A stretch of DNA of 64,000 bases from positions 1-64,000 of the forward strand of contig NZ_CYSR01000007.1 of assembly GCF_001458395.1 (NCBI RefSeq), written 5' to 3'. The translations under genes and the position numbers were made by a program. Below, in pieces: positions 8,116 to 16,778 of this stretch. The notes under the pieces are model-generated. The model saw nothing but the letters and a program-made list of their open reading frames with translations, did no database searches and had not been told where the DNA came from. Source of the DNA: Leisingera aquaemixtae. GTDB lineage: Bacteria; Pseudomonadota; Alphaproteobacteria; Rhodobacterales; Rhodobacteraceae. How positions within the stretch are numbered: the stretch's first letter is position 1; the number at the start of each line of letters is the position of its first letter.

Positions 8116-9279
8116 TTAGTAGGCTTTGCCGCGGGCCGAGACGGGCCAAACGGTTTCGACCTTGCCGTTGCGCACGCCGACGTACCAGTCATGCACGTTG
8201 GCGGTCGGGTCGCAGTGGCCCGGCACCAGGCGCAGCTTGTCGCCCACTTTCAGCGCGCCGTCAGGGTCCGAGACCACGCCGTGCTCGTCCGAGCATTTGA
8301 TGTATTCCACGTCATCGCGGCCAAAGATGAAGGGCAGGCCGCTGTCGACCGACTGCGCCTTGAGGCCCGCGTCCACGATGGCCTTGTCGGCCTTGGCGTG
8401 GCTCATCACCTGGGTCAGCAGGAAGAAAGCGTTCTCCCACTCGCCCTGGTCGATCCGGTTGCCGTCCTTGTCCAGGATGCGGCCGTAGTCCGCGTCCATG
8501 AAGGCGTAGGAGCCGCACTGCAACTCGTTGTACACGCCCGAGTTCGATTCAAAGTAGTAGGAGCCGGTGCCGCCGCCGGAGACCAGCTCGCACGCGATGC
8601 CTTCGGCCTTCAGGCCTTCGACCGCATCGGCGACCTGGGCGATGGCAATGTCCAGCTTGGCCTTGCGGTCCTCGTAGCTGTCCATGTGCTGCATCGCGCC
8701 CTGATAGGCCTGAATGCCGGAGAACTTGAGGTTCTCTGCCGCGTTCACCGCCTTGGCGATCTCGACCACCGCCTCAGTCGTGGTCACGCCGCAGCGGCCG
8801 GCGCCGCAGTCGATCTCAACGAAGACTTCCAGCTCGGTGCCGTGCTTTTGCGCCGCTGCCGAAAGGTCAGCCACGTTGTCTAGGTCGTCAACGCAGACGA
8901 TGGTGCGGGCACCCAGTTTGGGCAGGCGGGCCAGACGGTCGATCTTTTGCGGGTCGCGGACCTGGTTGGAGACCAAGATGTCCTTGATGCCGCCGCGGGC
9001 AAAGACCTCGGCCTCGGAGACCTTCTGGCAGCAGACGCCAACCGCGCCGCCCAGTTCTTCCTGCAGCTTCGCCACATCCACCGACTTGTGCATCTTGCCG
9101 TGCACCCGGTGGCGCATGCCATGCGCCTTGGCATAGTCGCCCATCTTCTTGATGTTGCGCTCCAGCGCGTCCAGGTCGAGGACCAGCGCCGGCGTCTGGA
9201 TGTCAGCCTCGTCCATGCCCGGGACCGCCGGGACGTCATAGCCGACTTCGAGCTGATCAAAATTTGTCTGTGCGTTCAT
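8116..9279 (-). CDS. bhcC: beta-hydroxyaspartate aldolase BhcC
   Basis: Condenses glycine with glyoxylate to (2R,3S)-beta-hydroxyaspartate, the carbon-carbon bond forming step of the cycle. The 387-residue PLP enzyme has the alanine-racemase-like barrel of the D-threonine aldolase/DSD1 family, with a PLP lysine region HGKMHKSVDVA near residue 60. The C-terminal metal-binding region is HCDPTANVHDWYVG. D-threonine aldolase would be the generic call, but the neighbours BhcA, B and D decide. The gene lies 16 bp downstream of bhcB, consistent with one transcript. GGGGAA is the likely ribosome site. Confidence 0.92.
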   Translation of the reverse strand: MNAQTNFDQLEVGYDVPAVPGMDEADIQTPALVLDLDALERNIKKMGDYAKAHGMRHRVHGKMHKSVDVAKLQEELGGAVGVCCQKVSEAEVFARGGIKDILVSNQVRDPQKIDRLARLPKLGARTIVCVDDLDNVADLSAAAQKHGTELEVFVEIDCGAGRCGVTTTEAVVEIAKAVNAAENLKFSGIQAYQGAMQHMDSYEDRKAKLDIAIAQVADAVEGLKAEGIACELVSGGGTGSYYFESNSGVYNELQCGSYAFMDADYGRILDKDGNRIDQGEWENAFFLLTQVMSHAKADKAIVDAGLKAQSVDSGLPFIFGRDDVEYIKCSDEHGVVSDPDGALKVGDKLRLVPGHCDPTANVHDWYVGVRNGKVETVWPVSARGKAY

Positions 9280-9295
9280 GGTTCTATTCCCCAGT

Positions 9296-10249
9296 TTAGC
9301 TGTTCATCCAAGGCAGTTTGTCGAGGTCGACATTGCCGCCGGTGACGATCAGGCCCACGCGTTTGCCCGCGAAGGCGTCCTTGTTTTTCAGAATGGTGGC
9401 GAGCGGCACCGCGGAGGACGGCTCCATCACGATGCGCAGGTGCTTCCAGATCAGCTTCATCGCGTCGATGATCTCGGCATCAGAGGCCGTGTAGATCTCG
9501 CTGACGTGGTTGCTGACGAAGTGCCAGGTCAGCTCCTTCAGCGGCACCAGCAGACCGTCGGCGATGGTCTTGGGCGCATCATCGGCGATGATGTAGCCTG
9601 CCTTGAAACTGCGGTAGGCGTCATCGGCCTGCTCCGGCTCTGCCGCGATCACCTTGGTTTCCGGTGCCAGTGTCGACAGCGTGAGGCAGGTGCCCGAGAT
9701 CATGCCGCCGCCGCCGATCGGGGCCACGACTACGTCGAGGCCATCGGTCTGCTCCACGAATTCCTTGGCGCAGGTGCCCTGCCCCGCGATGACACGGTGG
9801 TCATTGTAGGGATGCACGAAATCGCCGCCGGTCTCGGCCTGCACCTTGGCAAAGGTCTCCTCGCGCGAACTGGTCGAGGGCTCGCATTCGGTGATCCGCC
9901 CGCCATAGCGGCGCACGGTGTCCTTCTTGGCCTGCGGCGCGGTGCGCGGCATGACCACGTTGCAGGGAATGCCGCGCAGCATTGCCGCGTAGGACAGGCA
10001 GGAGGCATGGTTGCCCGAGGAATGGGTGGCGACGCCCTTGGCGGCCTGCGCCTCGTCCAGCCCGAACACCGCGTTGGTTGCGCCGCGCACCTTGAAGGCG
10101 CCCGGCTCCTGGAAGTTCTCGCACTTGAAGAACAGCTCCGCGCCGGTCAGTTCGTTGAGATAATCCGAGGTGCGCACCGGTGTGCGGCGGATGTGGGGCC
10201 GGATGCGCTCATGCGCAGCCAGCATGTCCTCATAGGTCGGGATATACAT
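9296..10249 (-). CDS. bhcB: beta-hydroxyaspartate dehydratase BhcB
   Basis: Eliminates water from beta-hydroxyaspartate to give iminosuccinate. It is a fold-type II PLP enzyme of the serine/threonine dehydratase family, about 317 residues. The PLP lysine lies in GAFKVRGATN near residue 53, followed by SSGNHASC and the phosphate-binding GGGGMISG. An upstream ATG at 10264 overlaps the bhcA stop, but AAGGA lies 7 bases before the ATG at 10249 and the family sequence begins MYIPTYEDML there, so that start is chosen. Threonine dehydratase is the alternative by homology only. Confidence 0.92.
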   Translation of the reverse strand: MYIPTYEDMLAAHERIRPHIRRTPVRTSDYLNELTGAELFFKCENFQEPGAFKVRGATNAVFGLDEAQAAKGVATHSSGNHASCLSYAAMLRGIPCNVVMPRTAPQAKKDTVRRYGGRITECEPSTSSREETFAKVQAETGGDFVHPYNDHRVIAGQGTCAKEFVEQTDGLDVVVAPIGGGGMISGTCLTLSTLAPETKVIAAEPEQADDAYRSFKAGYIIADDAPKTIADGLLVPLKELTWHFVSNHVSEIYTASDAEIIDAMKLIWKHLRIVMEPSSAVPLATILKNKDAFAGKRVGLIVTGGNVDLDKLPWMNS

Positions 10250-10263
10250 CGCGTTATCCTTCA

Positions 10264-11454
10264 TCAGGCGGCGGCCTTGGCGCTGCTGGCGCTGTTGCCG
10301 CGGTAGTAGTCCTGTGCCGCCGCCACGCCGGAGCCCAGTTTGATGTTCAGGCCCAGGTCGGCCATGACCATTTCGGCGGTCGCAATGCCGGACAGCGTCA
10401 TCACGTCGGTCAGGCTGCCCAGATGGCCGATGCGGAACACCTTGCCCGCGACCTCACCCAGCCCGGTGCCAAAGGCGACGCCGTATTTCTCGGCCGCCAG
10501 GCTGACGAACGTGTTGGCGTCGAATCCGTCCGGCGTGCGGATCGCGCTGACGCTGTCTGAGTAGACCTCCGGCGACACCGCGCACAGCTCCAGCCCCCAG
10601 GCGCGGACCGCGGCGCGGACGCCCTCAGCAATCCGGTGGTGGCGGGCAAAGACATTCTCCAGCCCTTCGTCCAGCAGCATACCACAGGCCATGTTCAGAC
10701 CGTTCAGCAGGCCAACGGAAGGCGTGTAGGGATAGGCGCTGTTGGCATAGCCATTCGCCATGTCCTTGATGTCAAAGAATGTGCGCGGCAGGGTCGCGGT
10801 CTCTGCCGCCTTCATCGCCTTGGGCGAGAAGCCAACGATGGCGAGGCCCGGCGGAAGCATGAAACCCTTTTGCGAGCCGGTGACGGCGATATCGACGCCC
10901 CACTCATCCATGCGGAAGTCCATTGATGCGATCGAGGACACGCCGTCAACAAACAGCAGCGCCGGGTGGCCTGCGGCGTCCAGCGCGCGGCGGACGGCGG
11001 CGATGTCGGATTTGACTCCGGTTGCGGTCTCGTTGTGGGTCGCCAGAACCACTTTGATTTCATGTGCGGTGTCGGCGGTCAGGATTTCCTCGTAGCGGTC
11101 CGCAGGCAGGCCTTCACCCCAGGGGGTTTCGACAATCTGGACGTCGAGCCCGTGGCGCTGGCACATGTCGATCCAGCGGTGGCTGAACATGCCGTTGCGC
11201 GCGGCCAGGATCTTGTCGCCTGCGTTCAGCGTGTTGGTGATTGCGGTCTCCCAGCCGCCGGTGCCGGTCGACGGAAAGACAAAGATCTCTGCGGTTTCGC
11301 TTTTCAGAACCTTCTTCACCCCAGCCAGTGCCGGGTGCAGGATCTGGCCGAACAGCGGCGAGCGGTGGTCCAGCGTCGGCATGTCCACCGCCTTGCGCAG
11401 CGCTTCGGGCATATTGGTCGGACCGGGGATGAAAACCGGATTTTGAAAGCTCAT
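10264..11454 (-). CDS. bhcA: aspartate-glyoxylate aminotransferase BhcA
   Basis: Transfers the amino group of aspartate to glyoxylate, making glycine and oxaloacetate. This feeds glycine to BhcC and closes the cycle. It is a class V PLP aminotransferase of about 396 residues that begins MSFQNPVFIPGPTNMP, with the PLP lysine in GSQKGFMLPPG near residue 192. An in-frame ATG exists at 11484, but AGGAGG (11462-11467 on the complement) sits 7 bases before the ATG at 11454, which also fits family N termini. Serine-glyoxylate aminotransferase is the usual homology label. The bhc gene order supports BhcA. Confidence 0.93.
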   Translation of the reverse strand: MSFQNPVFIPGPTNMPEALRKAVDMPTLDHRSPLFGQILHPALAGVKKVLKSETAEIFVFPSTGTGGWETAITNTLNAGDKILAARNGMFSHRWIDMCQRHGLDVQIVETPWGEGLPADRYEEILTADTAHEIKVVLATHNETATGVKSDIAAVRRALDAAGHPALLFVDGVSSIASMDFRMDEWGVDIAVTGSQKGFMLPPGLAIVGFSPKAMKAAETATLPRTFFDIKDMANGYANSAYPYTPSVGLLNGLNMACGMLLDEGLENVFARHHRIAEGVRAAVRAWGLELCAVSPEVYSDSVSAIRTPDGFDANTFVSLAAEKYGVAFGTGLGEVAGKVFRIGHLGSLTDVMTLSGIATAEMVMADLGLNIKLGSGVAAAQDYYRGNSASSAKAAA

Positions 11455-11508
11455 GTCGTGCCCTCCTGTGGCGATTTCCTTCACTCTAAGGGGGCGGCGC
11501 GCGCGGGT

Positions 11509-11530
11509 AAATTTTTTTGAAAAAAGATTT
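11509..11530. promoter_or_regulatory. AT-rich near-palindrome in bhcA-bhcR divergent promoter
   Basis: AAATTTTTTT-G-AAAAAAGATTT is a near-perfect dyad with a one-base bulge in the 198-bp region between divergent bhcA and bhcR. The rest of this region (to 11652) is unusually AT-rich for the window and should hold both promoters. BhcR is an IclR regulator that in Paracoccus binds this intergenic region and responds to glyoxylate, so this dyad is a candidate operator. Confidence 0.4.
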
Positions 11531-11652
11531 CACAAATGGAAGAAGCGCTGAAAAAGCACAGTTTTACAAAGGGTTTGAGTTTTTCATTGTACAGAAGTGA
11601 TTTTCAGAGGTATCAATAAGCTGCTGTTTGAATTGCCTTCGGAGGCTTAAAG

Positions 11653-12486
11653 ATGCCGCAAGCACCGCGCCGCAAGGGCCGCCCCAAGAACTTTGATTCC
11701 GCCAGCAACCCGCCCACGATCCAATCGCTCGACCGCGCGCTGGACGTGCTGGATGCGCTGGCCGGCGCCAGCGGCATGACGCTGACGGAACTCTCCACCG
11801 CGCTGGATCAGTCGGCGGCCACCATGTACCGGGTGCTGGCCACGCTGGAGGCGCGCCAGATCGTCGAGATGGAGCCGCAGTCGCAGACCTGGCACATCGG
11901 CGCCATGGCCTTCCGCCTCGGCTCTGCTTTCCTGCGCCGCTCCAGCGTGATCGAGCGGGCGCGGCCGGTGATGCGGGAGCTGATGGAGGCAACCGGCGAA
12001 ACCTCGAACCTCGGTATCGAACGCGGCGGCGACGTGATGTTTGTGAGCCAGGTGGAAACCTACGAGTCGATCCGCGCCTTCTTTCCGCCCGGCACCACTT
12101 CACCGATGCACGCGTCGGGTATCGGCAAGGCGCTGCTCAGCTGTTTCGGGGAGGACCAGCTGGCCCGCTTCCTGCGCGGGAGCGCGCTGCAGGACTTCAC
12201 GGAGAAAACCCTGACCTCGGCAGACGCCTTGCGCGAAGATCTGGCGCAGATCCGCCGCCGCGGCTGGTCCTTCGACGACGAGGAGAAGGCGCCGGGCATG
12301 CGCTGTGTGGCAGCGCCGGTGTTCGGAATGCAGGGCGAGGTGCTGGCCGGGATCTCTGTCTCCGGGCCCACGTCCAGGATGCCGGACGCGCGCATCAGCG
12401 AAATCGGCGCCCTGGTCAGGGGCGCCGCAGAAAAACTGTCCTATGGGCTGGGCGCGCCGGCGGCGGATCAGGCCGCGCCCGGCTGA
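11653..12486 (+). CDS. bhcR: IclR-family regulator BhcR
   Basis: Regulator of the beta-hydroxyaspartate cycle operon. The 277-residue protein has an N-terminal winged helix domain (about residues 20-85, with IQSLDRALDVLDALAG leading into the helix-turn-helix) and a C-terminal IclR effector domain containing the pattern SPMHASGIGKALLS. It is divergent from bhcA, the same arrangement as in Paracoccus denitrificans, where glyoxylate is the effector. GGAGG lies 7 bases before the ATG. It is convergent with allE across a hairpin. Confidence 0.9.
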   Translation: MPQAPRRKGRPKNFDSASNPPTIQSLDRALDVLDALAGASGMTLTELSTALDQSAATMYRVLATLEARQIVEMEPQSQTWHIGAMAFRLGSAFLRRSSVIERARPVMRELMEATGETSNLGIERGGDVMFVSQVETYESIRAFFPPGTTSPMHASGIGKALLSCFGEDQLARFLRGSALQDFTEKTLTSADALREDLAQIRRRGWSFDDEEKAPGMRCVAAPVFGMQGEVLAGISVSGPTSRMPDARISEIGALVRGAAEKLSYGLGAPAADQAAPG

Positions 12487-12496
12487 CCAGCCGGGC

Positions 12497-12527
12497 AGCG
12501 CCCGGGCACATTTTCGGGCCGGGCGCT
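12497..12527. terminator. bidirectional hairpin between bhcR and allE
   Basis: AGCGCCCGG (12497-12505) pairs perfectly with CCGGGCGCT (12519-12527) around a 13-base loop, midway between two convergent stop codons. There is no clear T tract on either strand, so it is a weaker terminator candidate. Confidence 0.5.
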
Positions 12528-12537
12528 CCCCCCGCCG

Positions 12538-13368
12538 TCAGCGCAGCGGCGCCAGCGGCATATGCCGGTTCACGTCCTTGTACAGCAGATAGCGGAACTT
12601 GCCCGGGCCGCCGGCATAGCAGGCCTGCGGGCAAAAGGCGCGCAGCCACATGTAATCGCCCGCCTCGACCTCGACCCAGTCCTGGTTCAGCCGGTAAACC
12701 GCCTTGCCCTCCAGCACATAGAGGCCATGCTCCATCACATGCGTTTCGGCAAAGGGGATCACCGCACCGGGTTCAAAGGTGACGATCGTCACATGCATGT
12801 CGTGGCGCAGGTCGTTCGGGTCGACAAAACGGCTCGTCGCCCATTTGCCCTCGGTCCCCGGCATCGGCGTCGGATCGACGCGGTTTTCGTTGGTGACAAA
12901 GGCTTCGGGCGCGTCCAGGCCTGCAACCGCCTGATACGCCTTGCGGATCCAGTGGAAGCGCACCGGCGCGCCGGAGTTGTTCCGCAGGCTCCAGCTGGCC
13001 TGCGGCGGCAGGAAGGCATAACCGCCCTCCTCCAACTCATGCGCGGTGCCGTCGATGGTCAGCGTCATGGCGCCCTGCACCACAAACAGAACCGCCTCGG
13101 TGCCGGGTTCGGTTTCCGGCTGGTCACTGCCGCCGCCGGGCTGCACCTCGGCGATATACTGGGAAAACGTCTCGGCAAAGCCCGACAGGGGCCGCGACAG
13201 CACCCAGAAGCGCGCCTTGTCCCAGAACGGCAGCAGGCTTGCCACGATATCGCTCATCGTGCCCTTGGGGATCACCGCATAGGCCTCGGTGAACATGGCC
13301 CGGTCGGTCAGCAACTGGGTCTGCGGCGGCAGCCCGCCTTCCGGTGCGTAATAGGATCGTTTGGTCAT
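12538..13368 (-). CDS. allE: (S)-ureidoglycine aminohydrolase (bicupin)
   Basis: Removes ammonia from (S)-ureidoglycine to give (S)-ureidoglycolate, the AllA substrate. The 276-residue protein is a double cupin. The second cupin carries the metal-binding pattern ETHVMEHGLYVLEG near residue 200, and the C terminus has RAFCPQACYAGG, both typical of ureidoglycine aminohydrolases. The open frame extends upstream to 13554, but family similarity and position support the ATG at 13368 (MTKRSYYAPEGG). It lies apart from the other purine genes, separated by the bhc operon, on its own minus-strand transcript. Confidence 0.93.
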   Translation of the reverse strand: MTKRSYYAPEGGLPPQTQLLTDRAMFTEAYAVIPKGTMSDIVASLLPFWDKARFWVLSRPLSGFAETFSQYIAEVQPGGGSDQPETEPGTEAVLFVVQGAMTLTIDGTAHELEEGGYAFLPPQASWSLRNNSGAPVRFHWIRKAYQAVAGLDAPEAFVTNENRVDPTPMPGTEGKWATSRFVDPNDLRHDMHVTIVTFEPGAVIPFAETHVMEHGLYVLEGKAVYRLNQDWVEVEAGDYMWLRAFCPQACYAGGPGKFRYLLYKDVNRHMPLAPLR

Positions 13369-13493
13369 GGGCTGCCTTTCCTGCTGAACTGCTGCCCCTA
13401 TTGATACCCGCGCTGCGCCCGCAACCGAACTTATTTCCGTATCAAGATTACCTGAAGGATTGTTGCGGAATTTTTGAAAGCAGGCGGGGACGC

Positions 13494-14585
13494 CTAGCCG
13501 CCGCTGCCGATATCCTCCGGCGCGATCGAGACGGTTTTGACCACGGCAAAGCAATTTGCCCCCGGTTCCAGCCCCAGCGCCTGCGCCGAGCGCCGGGTGA
13601 CCCGGGCCAGCACCCGCCCTGCCGGCGTCCGCAGCGAGACCATGGCGCCAGGGCCGCTGCCGGTGCGGACATTCTCAACCGTGCCCGGCAGGATGTTGAG
13701 CGCTGACAGGCCTTCGGGGCGCTGGCGCGACAGGATCACCTCATGCGCCGAGATCCGCACCCGCACCTGGCTGCCCGGTGCCTTGGCGATTTGCGGCAGG
13801 AACAGCGGCACGCCGCCCGCCTCCAGCTCTGTCAGCCCGTCCGGGTGGTGGCGGGCCACCCGTGCCTCCAGCAGGGCGCCGGCGGCGCGCACGCCTGCGG
13901 GCAGGACCGCCGGATCGCCCAGCACCTCTGCCGCGCTGCCCTGGCGCTGCACCTTGCCGTCCTGCAGTACCACAACCGTGGTCGCCAGCCGGGCCACTTC
14001 AGCGGCGGAATGGCTGACATAGAGCATCGGGATGCCGATCTCGTCCCTGAGCCGCTCGAAGTATGGCAGGATCTCCGCCTTGCGCGCTTCATCCAGCGCC
14101 GACAGCGGCTCATCCGCCAGGATCATCCGCGGCGCCGACAGCAGGGCCCGGCCAATCGCCACCCGCTGTTTCTCACCGCCTGACAGCCGCCCGGGCCGCC
14201 GCTGCAGCAGGGAACCGATGCCCAGCAGCTCCACCACCCGGTCCAGGCTCTCCCGCTTGGCGCTGCGCGGCGCAAACCATTGCCCGAACAGCAGGTTCTG
14301 CCGCACGGTCAGATGCGGAAACAGCCGCCCCTCCTGAAACACATAGCCCATGCGGCGCTTGTGCGGCGGCAGCCAATGCCGCTGCGAGGTGTCAAACAGC
14401 ACCTCTCCATTCAGCGTCACCCGCCCCTGATCGGGCCGCAGCAGGCCAGCAACCGCCTGGATCACCGTGGTCTTGCCGGTGCCCGACCGCCCGAACAGCA
14501 CGGTGACGCCGGGCGGTGCCTCGAACTGCACATCCAGCCCGAACCCCGGCAGCGCATGTTGCAGCGAGACCGTCAGCATCAGCAC
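13494..14585 (-). CDS. modC: molybdate ABC transporter ATP-binding protein ModC
   Basis: Energises molybdate import. The 363-residue protein has a Walker A motif GRSGTGKTT at residues 32-40, signature LSGGEKQRVAIGR near residue 134, Walker B ILADEPLSALD, and a C-terminal molybdate-binding (MOP/TOBE) domain over about the last 70 residues that distinguishes ModC from sulfate importers. Its start overlaps the modB stop, so it is coupled to modB. Molybdate is needed for the Mo cofactor of xanthine dehydrogenase, which would feed urate to the adjacent genes. Confidence 0.94.
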   Translation of the reverse strand: MLMLTVSLQHALPGFGLDVQFEAPPGVTVLFGRSGTGKTTVIQAVAGLLRPDQGRVTLNGEVLFDTSQRHWLPPHKRRMGYVFQEGRLFPHLTVRQNLLFGQWFAPRSAKRESLDRVVELLGIGSLLQRRPGRLSGGEKQRVAIGRALLSAPRMILADEPLSALDEARKAEILPYFERLRDEIGIPMLYVSHSAAEVARLATTVVVLQDGKVQRQGSAAEVLGDPAVLPAGVRAAGALLEARVARHHPDGLTELEAGGVPLFLPQIAKAPGSQVRVRISAHEVILSRQRPEGLSALNILPGTVENVRTGSGPGAMVSLRTPAGRVLARVTRRSAQALGLEPGANCFAVVKTVSIAPEDIGSGG

Positions 14586-15283
14586 CCCCCGGCCCGCTCA
14601 GCCGCGCGGCGTGCCAGTAGTTCGGAGAACAGCAGCGCGCTGAGGGCAATGGCAATCGACACCAGCGTCAGCCGCAACGCCGCCGCCTCCCCGCCTGGCA
14701 CCTGCAGAAACGTGTAGATCGCCGAGGGCAGCGTCTGCGTCTGCCCTGGAATGCTTGAGACAAAGGTAATGGTCGCTCCGAATTCCCCCATCGCCTTGGC
14801 AAAGCCCAGCACGGTGCCGGCAATCAGCCCCGGCAGGATCATCGGCAGGGTGACGGTGGCAAAGCACAGCACCCGCGAAGCGCCCAGGGTCGCCGCGGCC
14901 TGTTCCAGCTTCGGATCCACCGCCTCCACCGACAGCCGGATCGCCCGCACCATCAGCGGAAAGGCCATGATGGCCGCGGCCAGCGCCGCGCCGGTCCAGC
15001 GGAAGGCAAAGACGATGCCGATTTGCTGCAACGCACCGCCGACCGGCCCCTTGGTGCCGAACACCATCAGCAAAAGGTAGCCGGTCACCACCGGCGGCAG
15101 GATCAGCGGCAGGTGCACCAGGCTGTTGACGATCTGCTTGCCGGGAAACCGCCAGCGCGCCAGCGCATAGGCCACAAAGACAGCCAGCGGCAGCGCCGCC
15201 AGCGTCGCCCAAAGAGAGACCCGCAGCGACAGCATAACCGCCTGCCATTCCTGCGGCCCCAGCCATGCCGTCTCAGCGCTCAC
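14579..15283 (-). CDS. modB: molybdate ABC transporter permease ModB
   Basis: Inner-membrane permease, 234 residues with five to six hydrophobic helices and the permease-ATPase coupling motif AKAMGEFGATITF near residue 175, typical of ModB. The open frame runs upstream to 15574 but that part lies inside modA. The real start is the GTG at 15283, which overlaps the modA stop in GTGA. This gives a normal ModB length and tight coupling to modA. Confidence 0.94.
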   Translation of the reverse strand: MSAETAWLGPQEWQAVMLSLRVSLWATLAALPLAVFVAYALARWRFPGKQIVNSLVHLPLILPPVVTGYLLLMVFGTKGPVGGALQQIGIVFAFRWTGAALAAAIMAFPLMVRAIRLSVEAVDPKLEQAAATLGASRVLCFATVTLPMILPGLIAGTVLGFAKAMGEFGATITFVSSIPGQTQTLPSAIYTFLQVPGGEAAALRLTLVSIAIALSALLFSELLARRAAERAGGC

Positions 15284-16083
15284 TCCGCCAGCACCCCGAA
15301 ACCGTGGCGCAGGAAGATGTCCCGTGCTTCGGGGCTGCGCAGATACTCCAGAAAAGCCAAGGCTTCTGCAGCGTTTCCGCCTGCGACGGCAGCGGCCGGA
15401 TAAACGATCCGCGGGTGGCTTGCCTCCGGAAACACCGCGATCACCGAGACCTTGCTGTCCGCGCGGGCATCGGTCGCGTAGACAACGCCCATCGGCGCCT
15501 CGCCCGACGCCACCAGCGCCAGCGCTGCGCGCACATTGGCGGCCTGCGCCACCTTGGGCGCGACGGCGGTCCACTGCCCCAATGCCATAAGGGCGGCCTT
15601 GCCGTAGATGCCCGCAGGCACCGCATCGGTCAGCGCCATGGCCAGCCGGCCCTCGCCCAGCAGCCCGCCCAGATCCGCGGCTGACAGGTCCAGCGGCGCG
15701 GCGCCTTTCCCGTGCGCGATCAGCACCAGGCGGTTGGTCAGCAGGTCCAGGCGCGAGGCCGCATCCACAAGCCCCTCCTGCTGCAAAACATCCATCCAGC
15801 CGGGATTGGCGGAGAGGAACACATCCGCCGGCGCGCCCAGCTGGATCTGCCGCGCCAGCGCCGGGGAGCCGGCATAGGAAATGGTGACTGTCCGCGTGGT
15901 TGCAGACTGATAGGCGGCGGCGGCCTCATCCAGCGCTGTTTTGGTGCTGGCGGCGGCGAAGACCGTGATCTGCGCCTGCGCCATCGCTGCCATACCGCAT
16001 ATCAGCAGGACAGCCGCTGCCAGGACCCGCCGTAGGCCCGGCAAGATCTGAGACAGCGAAAATGAGGCCCGGTTTGTTCTCAT
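15280..16083 (-). CDS. modA: molybdate-binding periplasmic protein ModA
   Basis: Periplasmic substrate-binding protein of the molybdate transporter, 267 residues from the chosen ATG. A signal peptide (basic start, hydrophobic stretch VLAAAVLLICGMA, cleavage near AQA) is followed by ITVFAAASTKTALDEAA, the standard ModA beginning with the oxyanion-binding AAS. The longer frame from 16122 adds residues before the signal peptide and is not favoured. First gene of modABC. An inverted repeat lies just upstream. Confidence 0.94.
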   Translation of the reverse strand: MRTNRASFSLSQILPGLRRVLAAAVLLICGMAAMAQAQITVFAAASTKTALDEAAAAYQSATTRTVTISYAGSPALARQIQLGAPADVFLSANPGWMDVLQQEGLVDAASRLDLLTNRLVLIAHGKGAAPLDLSAADLGGLLGEGRLAMALTDAVPAGIYGKAALMALGQWTAVAPKVAQAANVRAALALVASGEAPMGVVYATDARADSKVSVIAVFPEASHPRIVYPAAAVAGGNAAEALAFLEYLRSPEARDIFLRHGFGVLAE

Positions 16084-16117
16084 AGCCCCTAAGGGACTAC
16101 CGCTGTCGGCCAGCGCG

Positions 16118-16157
16118 GGCAAACGGTATTTGCCTCCGCCCGGTGCACACCGGGCGG
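16118..16157. promoter_or_regulatory. inverted repeat and GC hairpin upstream of modA
   Basis: GGCAAA (16118-16123) and TTTGCC (16129-16134) form a dyad about 35 bases upstream of modA, a candidate operator. Directly beside it a perfect 10-bp GC inverted repeat (16136-16145 with 16148-16157) may act as a terminator for cheD, although it lacks a T tract. No recognisable ModE site was seen. Confidence 0.35.
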
Positions 16158-16188
16158 CGCAGTCTTCTGCCTTTGCAGGGCCGGCCGG

Positions 16189-16752
16189 TCAGAACAGGGT
16201 CACAGCGCCCGGGCCGCCTGCCGCCGGTGCCGGTGCCGGAGCCGGGCGCGTTGCGGCACGCTGCTCCATTTCGCCGAGCTTGCGGTCGTCCTGGACATGG
16301 GTCTGCTGGGCCGCGCCGGAACAGGCGTGGAACCGCACCCTGCGGGCGGATGTGCCGCCAACGCTGGAGGAGATGCACGGGATGCCCTCATCGCGCAGGA
16401 ACCGCTGCACGAAGTCGGCATTGGACGCGCCGATATCCGACAGGTTTGCCGACATCTTGGCGCCGCCGAAGACCTTGGCCTTCAGGTTGGACCGCACGGC
16501 GCCCTTCTTCATGATTCCGTTGATCAGCAGCTCCATCGCGTGGATGCCGTACCGGGCGTTGGCCGCGCCGCCCTGGCGGGCATTCGCCAGCAGGAAATGG
16601 TTCATTCCGCCCACACCGTTCTCCGGATCGTAGATACACGCCGCGATGCACGAGCCAAGCACCGTGGAGAACACGATTTTCGGATCGGTGGTCACCCGGT
16701 ATTCCCCCTGAAGAACCGTTACAGATTTCGAGTTGGCGAAAACAGTGGTCAA
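16189..16752 (-). CDS. cheD: chemoreceptor glutamine deamidase CheD
   Basis: Deamidates glutamines of chemoreceptors. It carries the CheD catalytic residues with the right spacing: Cys in LGSCIAACIYDP (residue 35) and His in GGMNHFLLA (residue 52). The open frame extends to 16857 inside cheB, but translation most likely starts at the TTG at 16752, preceded by AGGAAGG about 9 bases away and giving 187 residues, near family length. It begins just after the cheB stop and is probably cotranscribed with cheB. Confidence 0.9.
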   Translation of the reverse strand: MTTVFANSKSVTVLQGEYRVTTDPKIVFSTVLGSCIAACIYDPENGVGGMNHFLLANARQGGAANARYGIHAMELLINGIMKKGAVRSNLKAKVFGGAKMSANLSDIGASNADFVQRFLRDEGIPCISSSVGGTSARRVRFHACSGAAQQTHVQDDRKLGEMEQRAATRPAPAPAPAAGGPGAVTLF

Positions 16753-16778
16753 GGCTTTGGTTCCTTCCTGCGGTATGT

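Noticed and set aside
8116-9279. D-threonine aldolase / D-serine dehydratase call
   Set aside because: Family-level label only; the operon context identifies beta-hydroxyaspartate aldolase.
13369-13554. Longer start for ureidoglycine aminohydrolase
   Set aside because: The added residues are Arg-rich and unlike the family; the ATG at 13368 starts the conserved sequence.
15284-15574. Upstream extension of the modB frame
   Set aside because: It lies inside modA in another frame and has no permease similarity; the GTG at 15283 gives a normal ModB.
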